DNA from: Mesorhizobium temperatum | GTDB taxonomy: Bacteria > Pseudomonadota > Alphaproteobacteria > Rhizobiales > Rhizobiaceae | Reading direction: 5' to 3' | Assembly: GCF_002284575.1 (NCBI RefSeq) | Contig: NZ_NPKJ01000066.1 | Coordinates: 151,513 to 215,512, forward strand | DNA length: 64,000 nucleotides | Shown: in pieces, positions 7,176 through 15,800 of the stretch | Position numbering within the stretch: position 1 is the stretch's first letter | How the letters are laid out: each line of letters opens with the position of its first letter | Position numbers and translations under genes: made by a program | Notes under the pieces: generated by a model | What the model saw: the letters and a program-made list of their open reading frames with translations, nothing else | The model's database searches: none | What the model was told of the DNA's origin: nothing

Positions 7176-9410
7176 ATGCGAACAGTGGCTCCAACAGATT
7201 TCGTCGGGACTCATCAGATCCGGCGATGGTCCGTGCTGTCGGGTTTTTCTTCTCGCCGGACCATCGCAATGGCGGCGATATTTCTCAGCCTGCTGCCGGG
7301 TTCGGGTGTCGCTGGGGAGCAGACTCCCGATTGGCGCCTGAGCGCTCGCATCGTCGCGGTCGGGCTGCCCGACGTGGCCGGCGTGCGCGAGGTGGGCCGC
7401 TTTCATGTCGGCGGGCCGATACCTGGAAATCCGGAATTCCTTATGGCGACGCGCGAAGGGCGGGTGCTCGATCCGCTCAGGGTTCTCGTCGCCGTGGGCA
7501 GCAATTTCGGCGTACCGCCAGGCGATCCAGCATTTGAGGTCGGGGCGATCCTGTCCATCGATCCGCGCGCCGGCAAGTCTGATGGCGCCATTGTCGTTCC
7601 GCAGGACCTCACCGGCAACGACGGAGATGGGAGGGTTCAACTCTACACGGCACAGAGTGAACGGTTCCTCAACCAGCGGTACAATGCCGGGGCTCGAACC
7701 GCGCGCCTCGCAGCCGCGACCGGACCACGATATATTTCGATCAACAACGCGTTCGGAAGGCCCTGGATCGCTAACGCCCCGAACGGGGTGGCTGGCGAGG
7801 GCAGCGTCACGGTCGTCGACCCCGACGGTGCGCCGCTCGCCAACGCGCCAAGCCGCGAGGCCGGCGGCGTGTTCGCCGGCCAGCATACCGATCGCGAGCA
7901 GACGCCGAAAGCACAGCCCAGCGGCTGGCTTGGCAAGCTGCTGAACTATCAGGCAAGCGGCCAGCTGACATCGGGCGGCATGCAGACGGGCGCGCTCGGA
8001 ACGGCGTTTCTCGGTCCGTCGCCGGACGGCAGCGGCTTTGCCGTGTTCGCCGCGGTCACCGCCGATGGCGGCGTGGTTCAAATCCATGTCCAGGACGGCG
8101 TCGACGGCTTGGCCGGGCCCGGCACGGTAAGCACCGGCCTGGGCACGGTAAGCACCAGCCTGGGCACGGTAAGCACCGGCCTGGGCACGGTAAGCACCGG
8201 CCTGGGCACGGTAAGCACCGGCCTGGGCACGGTAAGCTCCGGCCACGGCATCGGCGACGATCCCGGCGTCATCGGCATCGCCTTCAAGTGGAACCCGGAC
8301 CGCGCTCTCTACATCGCCGATCCAGGCCGTGACCGGCTGGTGCTGCTTGAACTGGAGGACGACCGACGGCATTTCACGGTGGCCAGGACCCGCCCGATCT
8401 CGCTGCCGGAATTCGACCGTCCGGTCGACATCGCCGCTGCCATTCCCGAAATCGCCAATCCGCAGTTCTCGAGCCATACGACACTGGCCGGCGGGTCCGA
8501 TCTGTTCGTCGCCAATCGCGGCGACGGTTCGCTGCTGCGCTTGAGCCAGGACGGCCGGCTTCTCGCCCGGGCGACGATCGAGGTTCCAGGGCTCGGCCCT
8601 TTGGGAGCCGATCGCCTTCGCGCGATCGCGACGTCGGCGGACGCACAGCATATCTGGATAACGATTGGCGGCGAGGTTCCGGGATTTCCGGGCCACGAAG
8701 GGGCGCTCGTCGAGGTTGGGGCCTTCGATGAGCACGGCGCGGCGGCAGCGACGCAGGAGACACAGGGCGCTGCCGCCGACGCCAATCTTGCGGCGCGCGG
8801 AAAAAAGTCGTTCCTGACCGATTTCACGCCGCGCATGGGCCTCGGCCCACTGTTCAATGCGGCGTCCTGCGTGGCCTGCCATCCCGGTCCCGGCGGCGCG
8901 AGCATTGATGAAAGCCACTTTGCGCGCAGGATAGCCCACATGGATCCGGTGTCTGGGCGCACGGTTCCGATCGATCATCCCAACAGCCCGGTCGCCAGAC
9001 GCCATGCCCTGCGCGCTGGCATGGGGATCGTGCCGGCGGCGATGCCGCGCCAGGCCAACGTGATTTCGCTGCGCATGCCGCTCGCTCTCTACGGGATCGC
9101 TGGGATCGACGAGATACCCGACAGCGTCATCGAAGCGCAGGCGGTCAGCAAGGGCGACGGCATCAAAGGCCGCGCGCATCATGTCGTCGACTCCCAAGGC
9201 GCATCGCGGGTCGGCCGATACGGCTGGAAGGCTGATATCGCTACCCTCAAAGACATGGTGGCGAACGCTTTCGCAAACGAACTCGGCGTCACCAGCGCGA
9301 CTGTCAGCCGCGAGGCGGACGCGCAGCCAATCGAAGGCGATACCGCACAGATCGACGCGGTCGCTTCCTATCTGCGAACGCTCCGCCTGCCCGATGGGGC
9401 AAAGCCATGA
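7176..9410 (+). CDS. Di-heme oxidoreductase (DUF1111/DHOR) N-terminal half with propeller-like extension
   Basis: A 744-residue protein. The chosen ATG at 7176 follows GGAG; a leader with SRRTIAMAAIFLSLLPGSGVAG then suggests Tat or Sec export to the periplasm. Residues about 60-530 contain DLFVANRGDGSLLRL-like propeller motifs. From about 550 the sequence matches the first half of di-heme oxidoreductases: GLGPLFNAASCVACH (heme CVACH at 565-569), GIAGIDEIPDSVI and GRYGWKADIATLKD. It stops at the inter-domain linker (YLRTLRLPDG), without the second heme domain. That missing half is fused to the next protein, whose ATG overlaps this stop (ATGA). A six-copy heptapeptide repeat lies at residues 316-357. 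Confidence 0.8.
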   Translation: MRTVAPTDFVGTHQIRRWSVLSGFSSRRTIAMAAIFLSLLPGSGVAGEQTPDWRLSARIVAVGLPDVAGVREVGRFHVGGPIPGNPEFLMATREGRVLDPLRVLVAVGSNFGVPPGDPAFEVGAILSIDPRAGKSDGAIVVPQDLTGNDGDGRVQLYTAQSERFLNQRYNAGARTARLAAATGPRYISINNAFGRPWIANAPNGVAGEGSVTVVDPDGAPLANAPSREAGGVFAGQHTDREQTPKAQPSGWLGKLLNYQASGQLTSGGMQTGALGTAFLGPSPDGSGFAVFAAVTADGGVVQIHVQDGVDGLAGPGTVSTGLGTVSTSLGTVSTGLGTVSTGLGTVSTGLGTVSSGHGIGDDPGVIGIAFKWNPDRALYIADPGRDRLVLLELEDDRRHFTVARTRPISLPEFDRPVDIAAAIPEIANPQFSSHTTLAGGSDLFVANRGDGSLLRLSQDGRLLARATIEVPGLGPLGADRLRAIATSADAQHIWITIGGEVPGFPGHEGALVEVGAFDEHGAAAATQETQGAAADANLAARGKKSFLTDFTPRMGLGPLFNAASCVACHPGPGGASIDESHFARRIAHMDPVSGRTVPIDHPNSPVARRHALRAGMGIVPAAMPRQANVISLRMPLALYGIAGIDEIPDSVIEAQAVSKGDGIKGRAHHVVDSQGASRVGRYGWKADIATLKDMVANAFANELGVTSATVSREADAQPIEGDTAQIDAVASYLRTLRLPDGAKP
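8121..8246 (+). repeat. In-frame 21-bp tandem repeat, six copies (GTVSTGL)
   Basis: Six head-to-tail 21-bp units start at 8121, 8142, 8163, 8184, 8205 and 8226. Units 1, 3, 4 and 5 are identical, unit 2 differs by one base (T-G to T-S) and the last is degenerate at its end. Each encodes Gly-Thr-Val-Ser-Thr-Gly-Leu, so copy-number change keeps the frame. The near identity suggests recent slippage expansion. The repeat lies in a loop of the propeller-like region of the di-heme protein. Confidence 0.95.
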
Positions 9411-10837
9411 GCCTCGCCCTGACGCTCTCCCATGCGCCGGAAAAAATGCGCCCGGTCTTGCCCGGCGTCATCGTTGCTGCGGCACTCGCCCTTGCGGCCG
9501 GCTGGATCGCCGGCGGATTGGGCGAGCCGCTGTCGCGCAACCCGGTCCTCGTCGCCATGCTCTTCGGACTGCTGATCGGCAGCAGCTTCGCCTGTCCAGA
9601 TGCCTTGCGCCCGGGGCTCGACTTCACCAAACGCTATCTGTTGCGGCTCGCCGTGGTGCTGGTCGGCTTCCGCATCACGGCGCGGCTGTTCCTGGATCTG
9701 GGGTTCATGCCGCTCGCGGTGGCGGCCATCGAGCTGATCCTGGTGCTGACGCTGCTCTACGCCATCGCGCGCAAGCTGTTCAGGCTCGACGCTGAGATCG
9801 CGCTGCTTGTCGCCGTCGGCAGCGCCGTCTGCGGCGCCGCGGCGATCCTCTCGATGGCCGCGCTCGTGCGTGCACGCGACCAGAGCGCCGGCATCGCCAT
9901 CGCCTTGATCACGCTGAGCGGCACGGTGGCGTTGCTCGCCTATCCGGTCATGTTCCTGGGCGGATGGCTGCCGCATCTCGACGACCGCCTGTATGGTGTG
10001 TTCGTCGGGGCGAGCATTTTCGAACTGGCGCAAGTCTACGGCGCCTCCTTCGCCATTTCCGATGACGCGCTGAACACCGCCACGCTGGTCAAGCTCAGCA
10101 AAGTGCTGATGCTCGTCCCGCTGCTGCTCGCCGCCAGCCTGGTCTTTCGCAGCCGCAACAAGGCGCAAGAGGCCGCGCCGATACCGTTCCCGTGGTTCAT
10201 CGTCGCGTTCATCGGCGTGGTGATGCTCAATTCGGAGATCACCCTCAATCCGCAACTGCGCCGCGTCATCCTCGATGTCGACCAGTTCCTGTTCCTGATG
10301 GTGATGATCGCGCTTGGCATCACCACCCGGGTCGGCCGGCTCGGAGAGGCCGGCGGCGCCTGGCGCCTGGTCGGCGTGGGTTTCGTCGGGGTGGCTCTGT
10401 CGGCGGCCCTGGCCTATGGCGCATTGATCCCGTTCTCGGCGACCTTCCGGGCCGCATCACCTTCATCGAGCCAAAGCGCGATGCTCGGCAGCCATGGCGG
10501 ACGGCTTTTCGCCTCGGTCGGTTGCGCCAAATGCCATGTGCCGGCGCTGGAGGGTGTCAACGGCGAAATCCAGCTCTACTCCGACCTCTTGCTGCACGAT
10601 ATGGGGCCGGCGCTCGACGACAAAATCGTCCAGGGCGATGCCGTCGGCGCCGAATGGCGGACCACGCCGCTCGTCGGCATCCGCCTGCGCCAACGCTACC
10701 TGCACGACGGCCGCGCGACCACGCTGCGCGATGCCGTCTTCGCCCATGGCGGCACGGCACAGATCGTGCGCGACCGCTTCTTCGACCTGGACGAGACCGA
10801 CCGCCAGGCGCTCCTCGATTTCGTGGCGAAGCTATGA
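9407..10837 (+). CDS. Fusion: YeiH-family (UPF0324) exporter with C-terminal di-heme oxidoreductase heme domain
   Basis: A 476-residue fusion. Residues 1 to about 345 form a polytopic membrane protein of the YeiH/UPF0324 family, putative sulfate or sulfite exporters: LVAMLFGLLIGS, RLAVVLVGFRIT, GSAVCGAAAILS, FVGASIFELAQV. After the last membrane segment a Ser-rich linker leads to residues 360-476, which are the second half of a di-heme oxidoreductase: GGRLFASVGCAKCH (CAKCH 373-377), YSDLLLHDMGPALDD, EWRTTPLVGIR, YLHDGRATTLRDAV and HGG. Normal DHOR proteins carry both halves in one chain, and normal YeiH proteins end near residue 345. The start overlaps the stop of the gene encoding the first half, implying coupled translation and a complex with the heme domain in the periplasm. 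Confidence 0.85.
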   Translation: MSLALTLSHAPEKMRPVLPGVIVAAALALAAGWIAGGLGEPLSRNPVLVAMLFGLLIGSSFACPDALRPGLDFTKRYLLRLAVVLVGFRITARLFLDLGFMPLAVAAIELILVLTLLYAIARKLFRLDAEIALLVAVGSAVCGAAAILSMAALVRARDQSAGIAIALITLSGTVALLAYPVMFLGGWLPHLDDRLYGVFVGASIFELAQVYGASFAISDDALNTATLVKLSKVLMLVPLLLAASLVFRSRNKAQEAAPIPFPWFIVAFIGVVMLNSEITLNPQLRRVILDVDQFLFLMVMIALGITTRVGRLGEAGGAWRLVGVGFVGVALSAALAYGALIPFSATFRAASPSSSQSAMLGSHGGRLFASVGCAKCHVPALEGVNGEIQLYSDLLLHDMGPALDDKIVQGDAVGAEWRTTPLVGIRLRQRYLHDGRATTLRDAVFAHGGTAQIVRDRFFDLDETDRQALLDFVAKL

Positions 10838-10882
10838 TGCGGCCTCGTCACGCCACCACCGTTTTTGATCGGCCGAACCGCC

Positions 10883-11590
10883 ATGTATGAAGCCCTCATC
10901 GCAGAGCTGAACCATCTCGACGGACCCGACCTGCTGGCGCCGCTCGTCAGCGACGTGTTTTGCGGAAACATAGCGCTCGTGTCCTCGTTCGGCGCGGAAT
11001 CCGCGGTGCTGCTGCATATGGCGGCCTCGATCGACCGTTCGCTCCCCATCATCACGCTCGACACCGGAAAGCTGTTCGCGGAGACGATCGCCTATCGCGC
11101 GCAGCTGACAGCTTTGCTCGGTCTCACCGATCTGCGCGTCATCACGCCTCAGGCGAATGTCTTGCAGGTGCTCGACGGCGCTGGATCGCTGCACCGCCGC
11201 GATCCGGACCGATGCTGCCACATCCGCAAGGTTCTGCCACTCGAAAATGCCCTGACTGGTTTCAAGGCCTGGATTTCCGGTCGCAAGCGATATCATGGCG
11301 GCCTTCGCGCGGACGTTCCGACGCTCGAGGAAACTGGCGGACGCCTGAAAATCGATCCGCTTGCCCGCTTCACCGGTCAACAGATCGAAGCCTATCTCGA
11401 TTACCATGATCTTCCCCGGCATCCGCTCCTCGAAAAAGGCTACCTCTCGATCGGCTGCGCGCCCTGCACGGTCGCGTGCGGCAGCGCGGACAATCCGCGC
11501 GCGGGCCGCTGGAGCGGACTGTCGAAGATGGAGTGCGGGATTCACCGGTCGCCCATTCTCTCTCGCAATTCGGCCCCGCCTGCTTCCTGA
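10883..11590 (+). CDS. cysH: Adenylyl-/phosphoadenylyl-sulfate reductase
   Basis: A 235-residue PP-loop reductase producing sulfite from APS (or PAPS) with thioredoxin. It has VSSFGAESAVLLH (ATP-pyrophosphatase-like loop), LDTGKLFAET, Cys111-Cys112 (DPDRCCHIRKV) and Cys192/Cys195 (SIGCAPCT), the four cysteines of a [4Fe-4S] cluster, which favours APS as substrate, plus the catalytic Cys218 in MECGIH. The ATG at 10883 is preferred over an upstream TTG. It begins 45 bp after the YeiH/heme fusion in the same direction, so it is probably part of that operon. It may be a second copy besides one in the main cysteine locus, which I cannot see here. Confidence 0.9.
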   Translation: MYEALIAELNHLDGPDLLAPLVSDVFCGNIALVSSFGAESAVLLHMAASIDRSLPIITLDTGKLFAETIAYRAQLTALLGLTDLRVITPQANVLQVLDGAGSLHRRDPDRCCHIRKVLPLENALTGFKAWISGRKRYHGGLRADVPTLEETGGRLKIDPLARFTGQQIEAYLDYHDLPRHPLLEKGYLSIGCAPCTVACGSADNPRAGRWSGLSKMECGIHRSPILSRNSAPPAS

Positions 11591-12254
11591 TTTCCGGTTG
11601 CGCAGAGATCGTCCGCACCCCGGGCAATCGGCCATTGCCGCTTCATCTGCGAAGCCACTACGAATTGTCGCATGATTGAAACTAGGCAAGCTCGCGAAAA
11701 CCAGGAGATCAGCAGCCGGGAAACCAGATGACCGTACCGATGTGCGCGGATGCCACCGCGCGCAGGATGAACTCGTGAGTTTGGAAAGGACTGCCAGGCA
11801 GTCCATGAGCTCGCCAGGACGCTCTCGACCGATGGGCCAGTGATGGTCCGCCGCTCAGTGCGGTCTCGTCGTGCGAGACGATGCAGGCCCGCGCCGACAG
11901 GACCTCGGTCGCGAACGGCCCGGCAGTTAGCCACAGCACGATGACGTTCACGAGTTCATCCGTGGCATCGCTCCTCACCAAGGTCGGGAGAACATCGGGT
12001 TCGCCTCCAGATCGGGATCTGCACCGATTGAACCGGGTCGTCGTCAGCGGCTCGTGAACAGCACGTGATCGGCGGTCGACGCGCGGCAGACGGCTCCGAG
12101 GCTTGCAGGCGGGAGGAATCACGCTGCCCTCACGCAAGGCGCAGAAAAAGGTGGCCTCGACCCTTGGGGCAACGGAGGATGAGCGAGCCGACATCAAGCC
12201 CTGGGCGCCGAACGCCGTACATCGAGTGCTTCCTCAAAGTCCACGAGGTTTCCT
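11591..12254. other. Long intergenic region with one copy of a 45-bp repeat
   Basis: About 660 bp between cysH and the region upstream of the BTAD regulator. The only feature I can support is the 45-bp direct repeat at 11633-11677. Open frames exist on the minus strand (11709-12197), but I recognise no family and they lack clear start signals. It may be decayed coding DNA. Confidence 0.5.
11633..11677 (+). repeat. 45-bp direct repeat, copy A
   Basis: This unit, containing TCATCTGCGAAGCCACTACG, recurs at 12671-12715 with 42 of 45 positions identical (differences at unit positions 3, 10 and 40). Sequences on both sides diverge immediately, so it is a discrete element. Copy A begins 43 bp after the cysH stop. 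Confidence 0.9.
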
Positions 12255-12800
12255 ATGACTAGGATCGAAATGGCAACTGTCCAGGATACGAACGGTGCGA
12301 CTGCGGTCTCTTATCGGACCTGGAGCCTTTTCGCGGCATCGCAGCTTTCCACTATCGCTTACGCCCTCGCAGCGGTACCGGACTGGCAGATGGTGCCCGT
12401 GTTCGCGATCAACGCTGTTTGCTGCATTTCCATCATCCTGCTCACGTTTCATAAGCGTCATGAGCATCGGAGCCAACGCAAACCGCACGGCGATACGGTC
12501 GATCCGGAACCCGTTCAGCCCGAGGTCCTCAACCGATTTTCGCTTTCCCATGGCTTGGCGGACGTCGACAATTTACACGATGCCGACAGGCCCCAGTTTC
12601 AAGGGGAGCTTTCGGTGATGTTCCGCGAGCCTCCAGAGACGGTCCGATGTGTCTGCGTATCGCGCGCGTTGTCAGTGCCGCCTCATCTGCGAAGCCACTA
12701 CGAATTGTCGCTTGATTACGCTACCCTAAGGTCAATCTGGGCGGCGGAACGGTCATCGCGGCACGACCGACGCTCGATGATTGGTCGAGCGGGAGCCCTC
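12255..12800 (+). pseudogene. Open frame upstream of the BTAD regulator: small two-TM segment joined to a decayed fragment of the regulator ATPase
   Basis: The regulator's frame stays open for 182 codons upstream of its likely start, but the translation is a composite. It begins with a possible small membrane protein having two hydrophobic helices (WSLFAASQLSTIAYALAAV and VFAINAVCCISIILL) and a basic tail. It continues at 12567-12665 with a diverged copy of 33 codons of the regulator itself (DNLHDADRPQF against DDLHDADTPEF, and MFREPPETVRCVCVSR against MFRELPDTVRCICVSR at 13224-13322), and then runs through copy B of the 45-bp repeat. I read this as the remains of a rearranged duplicate; the two-helix peptide from ATG 12255 might still be expressed. 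Confidence 0.55.
12671..12715 (+). repeat. 45-bp direct repeat, copy B
   Basis: Second copy of the unit described at 11633-11677, here directly after the duplicated ATPase fragment and 85 bp upstream of the regulator's likely ATG at 12801. The position would suit a regulatory site, but the abrupt flanks also suit a recombination or insertion scar. Confidence 0.9.
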
Positions 12801-15800
12801 ATGACCCCCCTAGACGCCGTTGAAGCCGATGCGAGGCGCCCGCTGTCGGGCACAGGCCGGATCGCCAAGCTGGCGGCGCCGCGCAGCGCTAGGATATTGA
12901 GGCGGAACCGCGTTCTCGAAGCGATCGATCGGAAGTCGCGGTCAACCATATGCTGGGTGGCTGCGCCGGCCGGCTACGGCAAGACGACGGCGGTAATCGA
13001 TTATCTCGAAAGCACAGTGGCACCGCATGTGTGGTTCCGCATCGACGAAGGCGACCAGGATATTGCGCGCTTCTTTCAATATCTGGCGCAGTCAATCGCC
13101 GCACCCGCGGTTGGAAACATGCCGGTCTTCGGCGTCGAATATGCCGAGCAGCCGAGGGAGTTCGCCAGGCGCTTCTTCAGAGCCTATTTCGCGCGGCTGA
13201 AGCCGGGCACCATCCTGGTCCTCGATGATCTGCACGATGCCGACACGCCCGAATTCCGGGCGGTGCTTTCCGTGATGTTCCGTGAGCTTCCTGACACGGT
13301 CCGCTGCATCTGCGTCTCGCGCACGTTTCCCCATGAGGAACTAGGCGACCTCGTTCTCAAGGGCCAAATGGCCGTTATCGACCGACGGGCGCTCGAATTC
13401 TCGACATCGGAAGCACGCGATTTCGTCAAACTGCGTTCGAAGAACGGCGTCGTTTCAGTCGATGTCGAACCGGCGCGCGGCTGGGCGATCGGGCTGGTTC
13501 TCCTCGCTGATCACGGCTCGGCGATCGGACCCGACGACACGAACGGGACAGCACCTGGCGGGCAGAACGCGCTGTCGGACATCCTCGGCCGTCATTTCTT
13601 CCTTTCCCTTCCCGCTGCCGATCAGGACATGCTGCTGAAACTCAATCTGCTGCCCGAAATCAGCGCCGAACTGGCGGACGTGATGATCGGGTCGGGCGAA
13701 GCAGGAAAGCTGCTCGACAGGCTCTACAGGCGGCAGTTGCTGGTCACGCGCTTGGAAAACAGCCGCGACACCTTTTACCTGCACGACCTCTTGCGGGACT
13801 TTCTTGACCGGCGCTTCGCACAGCACGTGGTCATGGAAGAGCAGCGATCGCTTAGGCGAAAGGCGGCGAAGGTCCTCGCGGACGCCGGTCGTTATGACGA
13901 AGCCATACCGCTTGCCCTGCAGGCAGAGGACTGGGACCAAGCGAGTGAGCTCATGCTGAGCCGCGCGGAGGCCGTGCTGGCGCAGGGACATCGGACAACC
14001 TTCATCGAATGGGTCGGCCGGTTGCCAGAAGCTTTCATGAACGGCTGGCATTTCTATTGGCTGGGCGTGGCCCACATGCCGGACGACGCAGCGGCAGAGC
14101 ACTGGCTGTCGAAGGCATGGCATGCCTTTGGCGAGGCCGACGATCGGCGCGGGCTTTGTCTTACGGTGTCGCGCGCGGTGCTGGTCAAGACGGACAGTTG
14201 GCGGACCTACGAGGGTCTTTCGGCCTGGACCCGGCGGGCGTTCGAAATCATCGAGCGCGGCCTGCCGGAGCTGCCTTCCGAGGAAGCGATGCTGGTGCGC
14301 ATCGGCATGGTGCGGGCGCTGAACTTCGGCGACGACTACTATGGCAACAGCCCGGCCGGACAAGCGCTGGAAACCGAACTCCTGGAGCGGTTGACCCGGA
14401 ACCCCGAGCACGATCCGAGTGGATTGCGGCTGCTTGCCAGCGTATCCCTGATCGAGCATTCGGTGTCGATCATGCGCGCCGATCTGTTCACCAAGGCCGT
14501 CGACAGCGTCGTCGAAGATTTGAGCGACAAGAACGTGCTGCCTTGGGTCCTTGGCATGTGGCTGGTCGAGTTTGGCGCCAAGAGCGGCCGTTATTTCCCC
14601 TACAAGAGACGGGGTTTTCCCTATCCTTCAGCCGAAGCGGCGTTGCGGGAGGCGATCGCCATCGGCGAGCGCGAGTCGCTGAAGGGCGTGGAGTTCGGTG
14701 GCCTCTATCATCTTCAGATGCAGATGAAATTCCGCAATGATTTCGCCGAGCTCCACCAAGTGATCGAGCGCCTAGCCGAGATCGCCGACAGCCGTTTCAG
14801 CACGCAGGTCGCCATCGTCGCCAATTGCTGCGCTACGCTTCATGCCAGGCAAAGCGATTTCGCGGCTGCCTATCAGGACTGCGAGCGCTTCATGGCCGCG
14901 AGCGAGGCCGCCAACGAGCCGATGGTCGAGCGCTGGGCGCACAATATCACGAAATTCCAGGTGTTTCTCGCCGACAGGAAGCCTCGCGAAGCCGCCACCT
15001 TGCTTGGCGATTTGCTGCCGCGGCTGGACGGCGGCGCCCGCAAACGTACCGAGATATGCATTCTGGCAGCGGCCGCGCTGGAGAGTCTGTGGGACGGGGA
15101 TCCGCACTATGGCGACCGGCTGAAGCTCTTCATGGAGGCGCTGCGCGACATCAGTTGGCCAATGGTGCTCCTCAACGTCCCGGAGTTGCTCGCCGAACTG
15201 CTTGGCGATGCGCTTGAGCGCGGCATCGAGCCCAAGCTTTGCCGGTCGCTGATCGGCGAACGCCGGCTGGACGTGCCGCAGCGGCGGCCCGCGGCCTGGC
15301 CATGGCCGCTCAAGGTCCACGTTCTCGGAGGCTTTCGGCTCGAATTCGATGGAAACCCTCTTAATCTCGGCGCCAAGCCACCGACGAAGGCTCTCGACAT
15401 CCTACGGGTGCTGGCGATCTCGAAAGACAACACCTGCTCGCTGGAGACCCTTCAGGACTGGCTGTGGCCCGACCTCGACGGCGATCAGGCACGGGCGGCA
15501 TGCGAGCAAGCGCTGCATCGGCTGCGCAAGCTGCTCGGGCGGATCGACCTCATCGTCCAGCGCGAAGGCAAGCTTCGGCTCGCATCGGACAAGGTCTGGG
15601 TCGACCTCGCCGACTGGGATGCACGGCTCAAGGCCATCACGACAACCAATGGCGGGGCGTCGGGACTGCGCCTGGAAGCGGAAGCGCTCTTCCTTGCATT
15701 CCCCGGTCCGCTGTTTCTGCACGAGCGAGCCAGCTTCTGGTCGCTCGCCGCCGCTGAAAAAGTGCGTCGCGATCTGATCGATCTCGCCTTGCGGATTGGC

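Noticed and set aside
8121..8246. Tandem repeats as a CRISPR array
   Set aside because: Units are contiguous without spacers and lie in frame inside a gene, so they are a protein-coding minisatellite.
7026..9197. A 723-codon minus-strand frame with repeated AYRAQAG units
   Set aside because: The repeats are the antisense reading of the 21-bp tandem repeat, and the plus strand carries recognisable heme-protein motifs.
11709..12197. A 162-codon minus-strand frame in the gap after cysH
   Set aside because: No recognisable family, no clear ribosome-binding site, and it lies in a region showing signs of rearrangement.
12255..12800. Start of the BTAD regulator at 12255 giving a 1262-residue membrane-anchored protein
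   Set aside because: The extension includes a decayed copy of the gene's own ATPase segment and a 45-bp repeat; homology and a ribosome-binding site favour ATG 12801.
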